A DNA stretch of 64,000 nt from Microbacterium sp. SY138 (lineage in GTDB: Bacteria; Actinomycetota; Actinomycetes; Actinomycetales; Microbacteriaceae). Every line of letters begins with the position of its first letter. Position 1 is the first letter of the stretch. The position numbers were made by a program, and so were the translations under genes. Under the pieces are notes generated by a model. It was given only the letters and a program-made list of their open reading frames with translations. It ran no database searches and had not been told where the DNA came from. Positions 25,002-33,298 of the stretch are shown here, piece by piece. The stretch spans positions 186,001-250,000 of the forward strand of contig NZ_CP155793.1 of NCBI RefSeq assembly GCF_039729145.1, written 5' to 3'.

Positions 25002-25739
25002 CTAGCCGTTCAGCCGGGCGGTCGCGACCATTCCTTCGAGCAGAGCGAAGGTGCGCGCGCGGGGCCCGTCGGGGCGGATGCCGATCACGTGCGCGAGTTC
25101 GAGCGCGAGGGCCGCATGCCCTTCGGTGTTCGGGTGGAACGGATCGTTCATGAGCCCCCACGGGACGCCACCGGCGCCGATATCGGCGAAGCGGGCGTAC
25201 TGGTCGACCAGGATCACGTCCTCGCTCGCGGCGACGTGCCGCACGGCATCGGCGAACTCGCCGATGCGCGCCCGCTCCGGGGCGTTGCGGGTGTCGATCG
25301 CGGGCGGGGTCTGCAGCACCGGGATCGCCCCGAGCCCGCGCACTCGCTCGACGAACTCCCGCAGCGACGCGGCGTAGTCGTCCGCCGTGATGACCTCGCG
25401 CGGTCCACCGTCGGAGGCGTCGTTCGTTCCGATCATGAGCGTGACGACGTCGGGGTGCCACGACGCGACGCGACGGTCCCAGTCACCGAGGAGGTCGACG
25501 ATGCGGTTGCCGCTGATCGCGGTGTTAAGCACGACGTCGCGCACGCGCTCCAGTTCGCCGCGGATCAGCTCGTGCAGGTGCTCCGGGTAGCTGCGCCCGC
25601 CCTGTGTGTGCACCAGCCCGTGGGTGATCGAGTCGCCCGTGATGACCCAGTTCAGCGGCTCCGGATCCGCGAGGGCCGCGGCGATGCGGCGGAGGTCGGA
25701 GGCGGCGGATGCGGAGACGGAGGATTCGGCGTTCGACAC
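25002..25739 (-). CDS. SGNH/GDSL hydrolase
   Basis: 245 residues. Block I is ITGDSITHG with the catalytic serine, block III MIGTNDASDG, and block V DPFHPNTEGH with the Asp-His pair. No signal peptide, so a cytoplasmic esterase or deacetylase, of a type often found with carbohydrate genes. GTG start at 25739. TAGGCT lies seven bases upstream with no ribosome site, suggesting a leaderless mRNA. Substrate unknown. Confidence 0.9.
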   Translation of the reverse strand: MSNAESSVSASAASDLRRIAAALADPEPLNWVITGDSITHGLVHTQGGRSYPEHLHELIRGELERVRDVVLNTAISGNRIVDLLGDWDRRVASWHPDVVTLMIGTNDASDGGPREVITADDYAASLREFVERVRGLGAIPVLQTPPAIDTRNAPERARIGEFADAVRHVAASEDVILVDQYARFADIGAGGVPWGLMNDPFHPNTEGHAALALELAHVIGIRPDGPRARTFALLEGMVATARLNG

Positions 25740-26302
25740 GGCACCGAGCCTATCGGCCGGGTTTCGCGGCTGTGTTCCGAGGGGCGGACAAAAATCGTCC
25801 GCCGCACGCGTAATGGTCCGCGTCGATCGTCGTCATGCTCGCGAGGGTTCGGTCGGGCGCCACGGACACCGTCCATGGCGCCCGGGTGGTGGGTCCCCGC
25901 TCACCCCTGCTTCCCCAGACGGCCACCCTCGTGCGGCGGGCTCCCCTCGCCCGCCGCACATTCCCCGCATTCGTCGACGCGGACGCGGACCAGTACCGCG
26001 ATCGACCACGTATGCCAGAACGCCGATATACGCACGTGCGCAGGGGCGGTCGAGGAGGGCGTCGACGCGTACTGTCGGTGCGGGTCCGAGCCGTCATCGC
26101 AGCCGGTGCCGAGCGCACCGCTCACGATCGCACCGGAGCCCCGAGCGATCGGCCGCACCGCAGAGGACGTTAGAGGTCAGCTCCAAGGGGCGTTGTCGGA
26201 TTCCGAAAAAGCTCGCGGGTGCCGTAGTGACCCCGCGGCTGCCGAGTCCTGTCTGACACAGCGCACGCAAGCTCATGCGCGAAGACCGCCACCGGAGGAA
26301 CC
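25740..26302. other. 563-bp divergent intergenic region with three strong hairpins
   Basis: No credible gene: the short frames here lack family sequence, ribosome sites and consistent codon use. It contains three near-perfect inverted repeats: GGCGGAC/GTCCGCC (25783-25803), GGCGCCAcGGAC/GTCCaTGGCGCC (25856-25882) and GTGCGGCGGGC/GCCCGCCGCAC (25931-25959). It must hold the promoters of the GDSL gene (minus) and the adhesin gene (plus). Confidence 0.6.
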
Positions 26303-28123
26303 ATGTTGACCGATCCGCCACCTGCCCGAACACGGAAATCCCAGCCGCAGCGGCTCGCCCGCCGAGGCGTCGCCTTCCTCGCCCTGCTCGCGGGACTCAT
26401 CGGACTCGTGATCGCGCCGTCGCCGGCTTCGGCTGCGCCGCCGTACGCCACGGAGGCGTCGATCGACGCCGTGCAATTCACCGAGGGCGTCGTCCAGAGC
26501 GGCACGAAAGCCGAACTGACCGGTTCCTGGTCGCTGCCCGATAACCCCGCCACCCCTGCGGGGTTCGTCGTCGACCTCCCCGGGGGTCTTCGGGGGCTGC
26601 AGGATGCGTTCCCCCTGCTCGATGCGGGGGGAGCGCTGATGGGAAGTTGTGTGACCACGGCGGATCAGCTCGTGTGCGATCTCGACAGCGAGTACGTGAA
26701 GAGCCATCCGGTCGGCCTCTCCGGAGGCTTCTCGTTCTGGGCGACCGTGACCACCGAGGTGACCGAGCAGACCACGGTCGAGTACGACTTCGGCGACGCG
26801 TCGGCCACGGTGGAGGTGACTCCGGCCGCACTCGCGTGCACAGACGACTGCGACTTCGTCGGTCGCTCGAACTTCAAGAGCGGTGAGTATCAGAACGGCA
26901 CCGACACGATCTTCTGGGATGTCGCCGTCGGCGCGGGCGCAACGGGCATGACGGGCGGCCAGGAAGTGGTGGTCCACGACATCCTCGGACCGAACCAGGC
27001 CCTCCTCCCGGTTTCGGCGAGCGGAGAGCGGTTCCCGAGCCTCTGGGCGACCAACACCCTCATGACGCTCCCCGGCGGCCTCGTCGTCCCTGGACCCTTC
27101 GTCGAGCGTCCCCTCAGCGACTACGTCGTCTCGGCGGACGGTGCCACCGTCAGCTTCACGGCGGAGGAGGGCTACTTCTACAACGTCCACTACCTCTCCG
27201 AGGTCACCGATGGGGGAGCAGCCGGAACCTACCGGAACGCCGCAGACATCAAGGTCGGAACCCAGACGACGGCCACGACGACGTCGGAGGTCACGCGGCA
27301 CGGCGGCTCGGGAACCGGTGGGGGCACCCAGGTCGGCACGTTCACGATCGCCAAGCACCTTCGCGGAGACGACGCGAACCTCGACGACCTCACTTTCCGC
27401 GGTGCCTACTCGGTCGCGATTCCCGGTAGCACTCCCGTCACCGGCGACTTCGCCGTCCAGGCGGGAGAGACCTGGACCAGCCCGGCGTTCCCCGTGGGCA
27501 GCATCGTGGAGCTCTCCGAGTCGTTGGCCGGCCTCCCGGGGAATCTCGATTGGGCCGCGCCCGACTTCTCCTCGAAGACGTTCGCGATCGAGGCCGGGAA
27601 CGCCGTGGACGTCTCGTTGAACAACACCGCGACGCTGCGGCGTCAGCCCTTCTCCGCGGTGAAGACCGTCTCGGGTCCCTCTGCTGCGACGACCCGGGTG
27701 CCAGCGGACACGGTCTACGTCATCGAGTACTCGTACCCGGCAGGGCCCGGCTTCGCCGCAGGTTCCGGAGAGCTCACCCTGACGGCGGGAGAATCCGTCT
27801 CCGCGCCGGCGCTTCCCGTCGGCGCCGACGTCACGATCCGCGAGCGCGCTCCGAAGCCCATCGAGGGGATCAGCTGGGGTGCGCCGCAGATCAGTCCCGA
27901 GCGCTTCACGGTCGGCGATCAGAACGTCACCGTCGCCGTGAAGAACCCGGTCGACGTGGTCGTGCCTCCGCCGGTGACGCCGAAGGATCCGGGCGTTTCC
28001 GGTTCGACGCTGGCATCCACCGGAACCGAGGGGGCGGTGTCGAGCCTGCTGCTCGCAGCATTGCTGCTCGGGGGAGGCGCAAGCCTCGTCGTGAGGAGGC
28101 GACTGCGCCGATCGCACGACTAG
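26303..28123 (+). CDS. LAXTG-anchored adhesin with collagen-binding-like and DUF5979 domains
   Basis: 606 residues. A signal peptide ends near SPASAAPP. The N2-like Ig domain (about 40-175) is followed by a segment KSGEYQNGTDTIFWDVAVG ... DILGPNQALLPVS resembling the collagen-binding/SdrG-type adhesin fold (about 190-330). Two DUF5979-like domains follow (GTFTIAKHLRGDD; FSAVKTVSGPSAA). The C-terminus is LASTG, a hydrophobic segment and RRRLRR, the class E sortase signal. CGGAGGAA precedes ATG 26303. Predicted to be a peptidoglycan-linked, MSCRAMM-like adhesin; ligand unknown. It sits immediately upstream of the membrane-tethered sigma factor. Confidence 0.88.
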   Translation: MLTDPPPARTRKSQPQRLARRGVAFLALLAGLIGLVIAPSPASAAPPYATEASIDAVQFTEGVVQSGTKAELTGSWSLPDNPATPAGFVVDLPGGLRGLQDAFPLLDAGGALMGSCVTTADQLVCDLDSEYVKSHPVGLSGGFSFWATVTTEVTEQTTVEYDFGDASATVEVTPAALACTDDCDFVGRSNFKSGEYQNGTDTIFWDVAVGAGATGMTGGQEVVVHDILGPNQALLPVSASGERFPSLWATNTLMTLPGGLVVPGPFVERPLSDYVVSADGATVSFTAEEGYFYNVHYLSEVTDGGAAGTYRNAADIKVGTQTTATTTSEVTRHGGSGTGGGTQVGTFTIAKHLRGDDANLDDLTFRGAYSVAIPGSTPVTGDFAVQAGETWTSPAFPVGSIVELSESLAGLPGNLDWAAPDFSSKTFAIEAGNAVDVSLNNTATLRRQPFSAVKTVSGPSAATTRVPADTVYVIEYSYPAGPGFAAGSGELTLTAGESVSAPALPVGADVTIRERAPKPIEGISWGAPQISPERFTVGDQNVTVAVKNPVDVVVPPPVTPKDPGVSGSTLASTGTEGAVSSLLLAALLLGGGASLVVRRRLRRSHD

Positions 28124-28131
28124 TTCGACGG

Positions 28132-28176
28132 CCCCGGCAGGGTCCGCGAGTCGATGCGGCTGGCGGACCCTCGGGG
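28132..28176 (+). terminator. Hairpin terminator after the adhesin gene
   Basis: GGGTCCGC (28140-28147) pairs perfectly with GCGGACCC (28163-28170), extended by CCCCG/CGGGG outside. It separates the adhesin from the sigma-factor gene. Confidence 0.7.
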
Positions 28177-28241
28177 TGCGAAACACACGGGATCGCTGCT
28201 TTCCGCGCATCCCGGCAAGGCCCTTGGGGGAAAGGGACGAC

Positions 28242-29696
28242 ATGAGCCATCGCTATACAGACCATCGCTACGCGGAGCTGAGCCGGGAGGCGGACGCCGA
28301 ACTCCTCGCCTGCGCACGCACGGGCGATCAGCGTGCGTATGCCGAACTCTGGCGACGCTATGAGCACGTGGCCAGAGCCGTCGCCCGCACCTACTGGTGG
28401 TCGGCCGACCCCGACGACCTCGTCGCCGAGTCCTTCACCCGTATCTATCAGGCGATGCAGGCCGGCAAAGGGCCCCAGAGTGCGTTCAAGCCCTATCTCT
28501 TCGCGACGATGAGGAACCTGGCGATCAGCTGGGGTCGAGCCCGCCGCGAGGTCCCCATCGAACACATCGAGACGGTCGAAGACCCGGCCTCCACCGAAGC
28601 CGCCGCAGACGCCGACTTCGACGCTTCTCTGGTCTCGAAGGCGATCCTCGCCCTCCCGGAGCGCTGGCAGGAGGTCCTCTGGTTCGGTGAGGTCGAGAAC
28701 CTCTCCATGCAGGAGATCGGAAAGCGCCTCGAGATCACTGAACGCGCCGCGGCCGTGCTCGCGTTCCGGGCCAGGGAAGGGCTCCGACAGGCGTGGATCG
28801 CCGCGCATCTGAAGGAGCGACCCCCGACCTCGAAGGAGTGCCGGTGGACGTTGGGCAAGATCGGGGCCCACGCTCGCCGCCGCCTCACCGTCCGGGACGA
28901 TCAGCGGGTCCGTGCACATCTCGAGCACTGCGATGACTGCCGCGCGGGGGCCGAGGAAGCCCGACGGGCGAGCTCGCGGATGCTGTCCATCCTGTTCCCC
29001 GCAGGCCTCGCACTCGGCGGGGGCGCTCAGGTGTGGCAATCGCTGTCCCTCGAGGGAGCCTCCGCCACAGCCGCCCCGATGCCCGTCACGGTCACGGTGC
29101 CCTTCGCCGGTCTCGCCGCGGCGAAAGCGGGCCTCGTCGGAATGGCCATCGTGACGGTTGCGGCGCTCGCCGTCGGGGTCACCGGCAGCGTCGTGAACAA
29201 CAACGACAGTGCGGTCGCTGCCACGGCGTTCGCGCACACCGACTCCTCGGATGCGGGGCCCGGCTTCGGTTCCCTCCCGACCGATCTCCCCACCCTCGTC
29301 CCCAGTGCGGCACCGACGGCCGAGCCCTCTGCCGTGCCGCTTACAGAGACCACCCCGCTCCCGCAGGCCTCCTCACCCCCCGCTGCGCCCCCACCTCCTC
29401 CCGCTCCTGCGCAGGTCCCCGGCCCGCCGGTGATCCTCTCGATCCCTTCCCAGGTCACGCGGACCCAGTGGATCAGCGCCTCGGTGCGTTGCGAGGTCGG
29501 CGCCGAGGTCTCCGTCTCCGCCTACGGGGTCACCGTCGCCGCCGGAACATGCACCACCGACGAGACGTGGCAGGCGAGCATCGATGTCAGCTCCTACCCG
29601 GTGCCGTCGGGGACAGCGATCGGTTTCGCTTTCGCTCAGTCCAACATCGCCGGAGTCTCGGGCAGCGCATGGGCGGAGGTGGTCGTCGTGGATTGA
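28242..29696 (+). CDS. ECF sigma factor fused to zinc anti-sigma domain, TM segment and extracellular domain
   Basis: 484 residues in one frame. Sigma region 2 is at about 15-100 (DPDDLVAESFTRIYQAM), region 4 at about 130-190 (LPERWQEVLWF, SMQEIGKRLEITERAA). A zinc anti-sigma motif H226-x3-C230-x2-C233 (HLEHCDDC) follows, with Cys200 about 30 residues before as the likely fourth ligand. Then come a TM helix at 292-314, a Pro/Ala/Thr-rich stalk (340-395) and a C-terminal Ig-like domain (395-484) predicted outside the cell. GGGGGAAAGGG precedes ATG 28242. A separate ECF normally pairs with a separate anti-sigma; here both are one polypeptide, so activation would need proteolysis or a conformational signal across the membrane. 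Flanked by surface-protein genes, its likely targets. Confidence 0.9.
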   Translation: MSHRYTDHRYAELSREADAELLACARTGDQRAYAELWRRYEHVARAVARTYWWSADPDDLVAESFTRIYQAMQAGKGPQSAFKPYLFATMRNLAISWGRARREVPIEHIETVEDPASTEAAADADFDASLVSKAILALPERWQEVLWFGEVENLSMQEIGKRLEITERAAAVLAFRAREGLRQAWIAAHLKERPPTSKECRWTLGKIGAHARRRLTVRDDQRVRAHLEHCDDCRAGAEEARRASSRMLSILFPAGLALGGGAQVWQSLSLEGASATAAPMPVTVTVPFAGLAAAKAGLVGMAIVTVAALAVGVTGSVVNNNDSAVAATAFAHTDSSDAGPGFGSLPTDLPTLVPSAAPTAEPSAVPLTETTPLPQASSPPAAPPPPPAPAQVPGPPVILSIPSQVTRTQWISASVRCEVGAEVSVSAYGVTVAAGTCTTDETWQASIDVSSYPVPSGTAIGFAFAQSNIAGVSGSAWAEVVVVD

Positions 29697-29805
29697 TCTC
29701 GATCCTCGCGTAATCGATCGCGGGAATCCGCGTCCAGTACGCATGCGGCACCCCTGTGGCGCCTCCCCGAACCGCCAGGAACATGAGATTGGAACCAACC
29801 TCACC

Positions 29806-31899
29806 ATGTGGAAGAGATCGAGCGCACTCCTGCTCGGAACCCTGCTCGCGATGGGAGCTGTCGCGTCCGCGGCTCCTGCGTCTGCCGCGATAGGAGCCGC
29901 GACCATCGTGAACCCCAAGACCGGGGTCTTCACCCTCGCCGACGGCACCGTCGCGACCGCGACGATCTCCGGCGACGGCGCCCGTGTCTTCGGAGGCCAG
30001 GGGCAGTCGCTCGGCGCATGGAGCGGAGTCGACGCCATGTATGCCGACGGCGTATCGGCGAAGGACCTTCCGGTCCTCAACATCCATTCCAGTCGCGACT
30101 GCGGGAGCGCCGCACGATGCGCCGACGGGCAGATCACCGTCGAATTCGATCGTCCGGTCGACAACCCTGCGATCCACATCGCGGAGTTCGGTGCCGGCAA
30201 CGGGGGCGCCGCGACCGGGTGGTCCGCCGCCGACGGAATCCGCTTCTCCTCGGCTGACGGCGGTGCGACGGCCGCCGTCGTGTCGGCCGGCGCGACATTC
30301 ACCGACGGTGGCGACGGCTTTCATCGCGGTGACGTGAAGATCAACTGCTCCGCACCGACTCGGCCCGGGGGTTGCGGAAGCTTCACCGTGCCGGGGACCA
30401 AGATCACCCGGATCGTGTTCGACGTGGCGCGCTTCGCGCTGAGCGCAGACCAGGCGGCCGGCCTCGACGGCTACGCGTTCGGGGTGACCGCGACGGCGAC
30501 CCCCGTTCCGACCCTTCCCGGCCTCTCCGTCTCGAAGACCGTGGACAAGGCGGCTGCGGTGCCCGGAGATGAGCTGGACTACACCATCACGGTCAAGAAC
30601 ACGGGCGACGCCGCTGCGCGCCGGGTTCCCGTCACCGACGCCCTCCCACGCGGGCTGACCGGTGTCACCGCAGGGCAGGGGGGAGACATCGGCGACGCGA
30701 GCGTGTCCTGGACCGTCGACGAGATCCCCGCCGGCGGTCAGAGCCAGTTGCATGTGCGTGGCACCGTGGACCGCTCCGGCGCGGGCACGACCCTCGTGAA
30801 CCGGGCCGTCGTGAAGAACTCCGCCGACGCACCCGCCGAGACCCCCGCTCCCGCGTACACGACGCCGTGCGCCGACGACTCGGCCGCTGCGTGCGCCTCC
30901 ACCGTCATCGCCGCGCTGCCTGCGCTGTCGGTGTCCAAGACCGTCGACAAGCAGGTCGCGGGACACGGTGAGGTGCTCACCTACACCCTGACCGTCGCCA
31001 ACTCCGGCACCACCGCTGCTGTCGGGGTGCCGGTCAGGGACCTGCTTCCTGCCGCACTCACCCAGGTATCCGCGGATCGAGGGGGTGTGGTCGCCGAAGG
31101 CGTGGTCCGTTGGACCGTCCCCGAGGTGCCCGCCGGCGGCGTGGTGGAGCTGCACGTGACCGGAACGACTCCGGGTGGGCTCGACGAGGCGAACATCGTG
31201 AATCGCGCCGCGGTCCAGAATCCGGCCGATGCCCCCGCGGGCACGCCGGCACCGACGGTGATCACCCCGTGTCCCGATGACGTCCAGCAGGCATGCGCGC
31301 TGACGGTCGTCCCCGCGAGTGCGTCGCTGGAGATCAGCAAGACCGTGAAGCAGCCCACTGCACAGGCCGGGGCCATCCTCGACTACACGATCACCGTGAC
31401 CAACACCGGTCCCGGTACCGCCGTGCAGATCCCGGTCGTCGACGACCTGCCCGATGGGGCACGGTTCATCTCCGCATCGACGGGGGGCATCGCTGTCAGG
31501 GACCGGGTCGGCTGGATGGTGGAGCAGATCCTCCCTGGTCAGACGGCGACCATGACGATGCGGGCGCAGGTGCCACTGGGCACGACCGCCAAGGTCGTCA
31601 ATCGCGCGACCATCTCCTATGACCAGAGCATGAGTGATGCCCTGCGCACCGCGGCGAAGCAGGCCGGGGTGCCCTACCCCGACGACCTGGCCGATCTGCC
31701 CGCGCTCCCTCCGCACACCGCGGCGCACGCGTGCGGCGGAGACGAATCCTGGTCGTGCGCAGAGACCGCCATCACCCCCGCACCGGCGGGGCTGGCCCAG
31801 ACCGGGGCGACGTTCGCTCTGGCGATCCCCGCGGTCGTCCTCCTCGCGGCTGGGGCATTCCTCACCGTCGCCGGCGTTCGCCGCAAGTCCAACCACTAA
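29806..31899 (+). CDS. LAXTG-anchored DUF11 surface protein
   Basis: 697 residues. A signal peptide ends at SAAPASAA. The N-terminal beta domain (about 30-235) carries CADGQITVEFDRPVDNPAIH, also seen in the secreted protein encoded at 36046. Three DUF11 repeats follow (each opening like LSVSKTVDK and containing DYTITVxNTG), then a linker, LAQTG, a TM segment and RRK. Predicted to be linked to the wall by a class E sortase. The start ATG 29806 has only a distant GGAACC upstream; the longer frame overlaps the sigma-factor gene and is rejected. Paired Cys residues between repeats could form disulfides. Confidence 0.87.
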   Translation: MWKRSSALLLGTLLAMGAVASAAPASAAIGAATIVNPKTGVFTLADGTVATATISGDGARVFGGQGQSLGAWSGVDAMYADGVSAKDLPVLNIHSSRDCGSAARCADGQITVEFDRPVDNPAIHIAEFGAGNGGAATGWSAADGIRFSSADGGATAAVVSAGATFTDGGDGFHRGDVKINCSAPTRPGGCGSFTVPGTKITRIVFDVARFALSADQAAGLDGYAFGVTATATPVPTLPGLSVSKTVDKAAAVPGDELDYTITVKNTGDAAARRVPVTDALPRGLTGVTAGQGGDIGDASVSWTVDEIPAGGQSQLHVRGTVDRSGAGTTLVNRAVVKNSADAPAETPAPAYTTPCADDSAAACASTVIAALPALSVSKTVDKQVAGHGEVLTYTLTVANSGTTAAVGVPVRDLLPAALTQVSADRGGVVAEGVVRWTVPEVPAGGVVELHVTGTTPGGLDEANIVNRAAVQNPADAPAGTPAPTVITPCPDDVQQACALTVVPASASLEISKTVKQPTAQAGAILDYTITVTNTGPGTAVQIPVVDDLPDGARFISASTGGIAVRDRVGWMVEQILPGQTATMTMRAQVPLGTTAKVVNRATISYDQSMSDALRTAAKQAGVPYPDDLADLPALPPHTAAHACGGDESWSCAETAITPAPAGLAQTGATFALAIPAVVLLAAGAFLTVAGVRRKSNH

Positions 31900-31914
31900 C
31901 CACTCACCGTGTCG

Positions 31915-31941
31915 GCCCCGGGGGATTCTTCCCCCGGGGGC
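31915..31941 (+). terminator. GC-rich hairpin between surface protein and wecB
   Basis: GCCCCGGGGG-attctt-CCCCCGGGGGC, a 10-bp stem with a one-base bulge. It ends 17 bp before the epimerase ATG and may act as terminator or leader attenuator. Confidence 0.65.
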
Positions 31942-31958
31942 TGTTCGAGGTACCCAAA

Positions 31959-33107
31959 ATGAAGCTCTCCTTCCCGTCCCCAACGTCTGAACTGCCGACG
32001 TCCTCGGTCATGATCGTGTTCGGCACTCGCCCCGAGATCGTCAAACTCGCGCCGCTCATCCGTCGGCTCGGTGATGCCGCGTACGTCGTCCACACCGGTC
32101 AGCACTACGACCGGGGGATGTCGGCGGTCTTCCTCCAGTCGTGCGGGATCGCCCGCGTCCACCGTCAGCTCCACGTCGGCGGGCTGCCGCGTGCGGCGCA
32201 GATCGGGCGCGGTGCCGAGCAGATCGCCGAGGCGATCAGCCAGATCGGACCGAAGTACGTCGTGGTCCAGGGCGACACCAACGCGACATTCGCCGCCGCC
32301 CTGGCTGCGAACGCCGCCGGAGTGCGTCTGGGGCACGTCGAGGCGGGATTGCGCGCCAACGATCGCCGCATGCCGGAGGAACACAACCGGGTGATGGTCG
32401 ATCACATCTCCGACGATCTCTTCGCCGCGACCGAGGCGAACAGATCGAATCTGCTCGACGAGGGAATCCCCGACGAGCGCATCCTGGTCACGGGCAACCC
32501 CGTGGTCGAAGCCGTGCTCCGGCAGAGGGCTTCGGTCGAATCCGATGTGGAGGAACTCGTCCACCTCGGGGTCTATCCCGACCGATACGTGCTGGCGACC
32601 CTGCATCGGCAGGAGAACGTCGACTCGCCCGAGAACCTGCTCGCGACGTTGCACGCGTTCAACGACATCGCGTCATCGGGGTGGCCGGTCGTCTTCCCGG
32701 TGCATCCGCGGACACGCGCGATGCTTGCTGACCTCGACGCGGAGCACCTTCTCGACGCGCTGATCGCCGAGGAGCCCTTCCCGTACGAGCGGTTCCTCGC
32801 TCTGGCCGCGCATGCCGCGGTGCTGGTCTCCGATTCCGGCGGTATCCAGGAGGAGGCCACCGTCCTCGCGCGTCCAGTGCTCGTCGTCCGGGACTCGACC
32901 GAGCGCCCGGAGGCGCTCGGTACCTTCACGAAGCTGGTGACGCCCCAGACGCTCGCGGCGGAGACCGCGACCCTGCTCGCCGATGTCAAGAACACTCTTC
33001 TCGCGCTGGGTTCCCTGCCCTCGCCGTTCGGCGACGGCAGGGCGACCGAACGCATCGCCGCGCACATCCACTCGGTCGTGGCCGATCTGTTCACCGAGGA
33101 GGCGTGA
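31959..33107 (+). CDS. wecB: UDP-N-acetylglucosamine 2-epimerase (non-hydrolysing)
   Basis: 382 residues, the WecB/MnaA family that interconverts UDP-GlcNAc and UDP-ManNAc. Motifs: FGTRPEIVKLAPLI (21-34), VVQGDTNATFAAA, GHVEAGLRAND, TLHRQENVD and VSDSGGIQEEA (UDP-binding). ATG 31959 follows GAGG. First gene of a translationally coupled operon with a mini-sorting-signal protein, a membrane glycosyltransferase and an exosortase-like protein, which points to ManNAc-type sugar supply for a surface glycan. A housekeeping copy elsewhere cannot be excluded. Confidence 0.93.
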   Translation: MKLSFPSPTSELPTSSVMIVFGTRPEIVKLAPLIRRLGDAAYVVHTGQHYDRGMSAVFLQSCGIARVHRQLHVGGLPRAAQIGRGAEQIAEAISQIGPKYVVVQGDTNATFAAALAANAAGVRLGHVEAGLRANDRRMPEEHNRVMVDHISDDLFAATEANRSNLLDEGIPDERILVTGNPVVEAVLRQRASVESDVEELVHLGVYPDRYVLATLHRQENVDSPENLLATLHAFNDIASSGWPVVFPVHPRTRAMLADLDAEHLLDALIAEEPFPYERFLALAAHAAVLVSDSGGIQEEATVLARPVLVVRDSTERPEALGTFTKLVTPQTLAAETATLLADVKNTLLALGSLPSPFGDGRATERIAAHIHSVVADLFTEEA

Positions 33108-33298
33108 TGTACAGCAGCGAAGTCTCCGCGCCCGTGGCCGTGGTCGGGGTGCTCGCGATGACCGGGCCCGACTCCGTGATCGTCTGGGCGGTCCTCGGCG
33201 CAGTCGCTGTGGGAGCCGGGGCGTTTCTGGTCTGGCGTCGGCATCTCCTGCGTGTCGTCGCTCCTGAGTCGCGAGAGCCACATGATCGCTGCCGCTAA
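33107..33298 (+). CDS. 63-residue membrane protein resembling an isolated LAXTG sorting signal
   Basis: Small coupled ORF: its ATG shares a base with the wecB stop and GAGGAG lies in the wecB end; GTG 33104 is an alternative. Residues 16-20 are LAMTG, followed by PDS, a single TM helix (about 24-45) and WRRHLLR, the layout of a class E sortase signal, but only 15 residues precede it and there is no signal peptide. The 3' end overlaps the glycosyltransferase start by 17 bp. It could be a tiny anchor or acceptor protein, a docking subunit for the glycosyltransferase or sorting enzyme, or a remnant of a longer substrate. The frame is intact and well coupled, which favours a real gene. Confidence 0.7.
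   Translation: MYSSEVSAPVAVVGVLAMTGPDSVIVWAVLGAVAVGAGAFLVWRRHLLRVVAPESREPHDRCR

Noticed and set aside
25606..26256. Short frames in the gap between the GDSL and adhesin genes
   Set aside because: Arg/Pro/Ser-rich sequence, no ribosome site and no similarity to known folds; the region instead holds hairpins.
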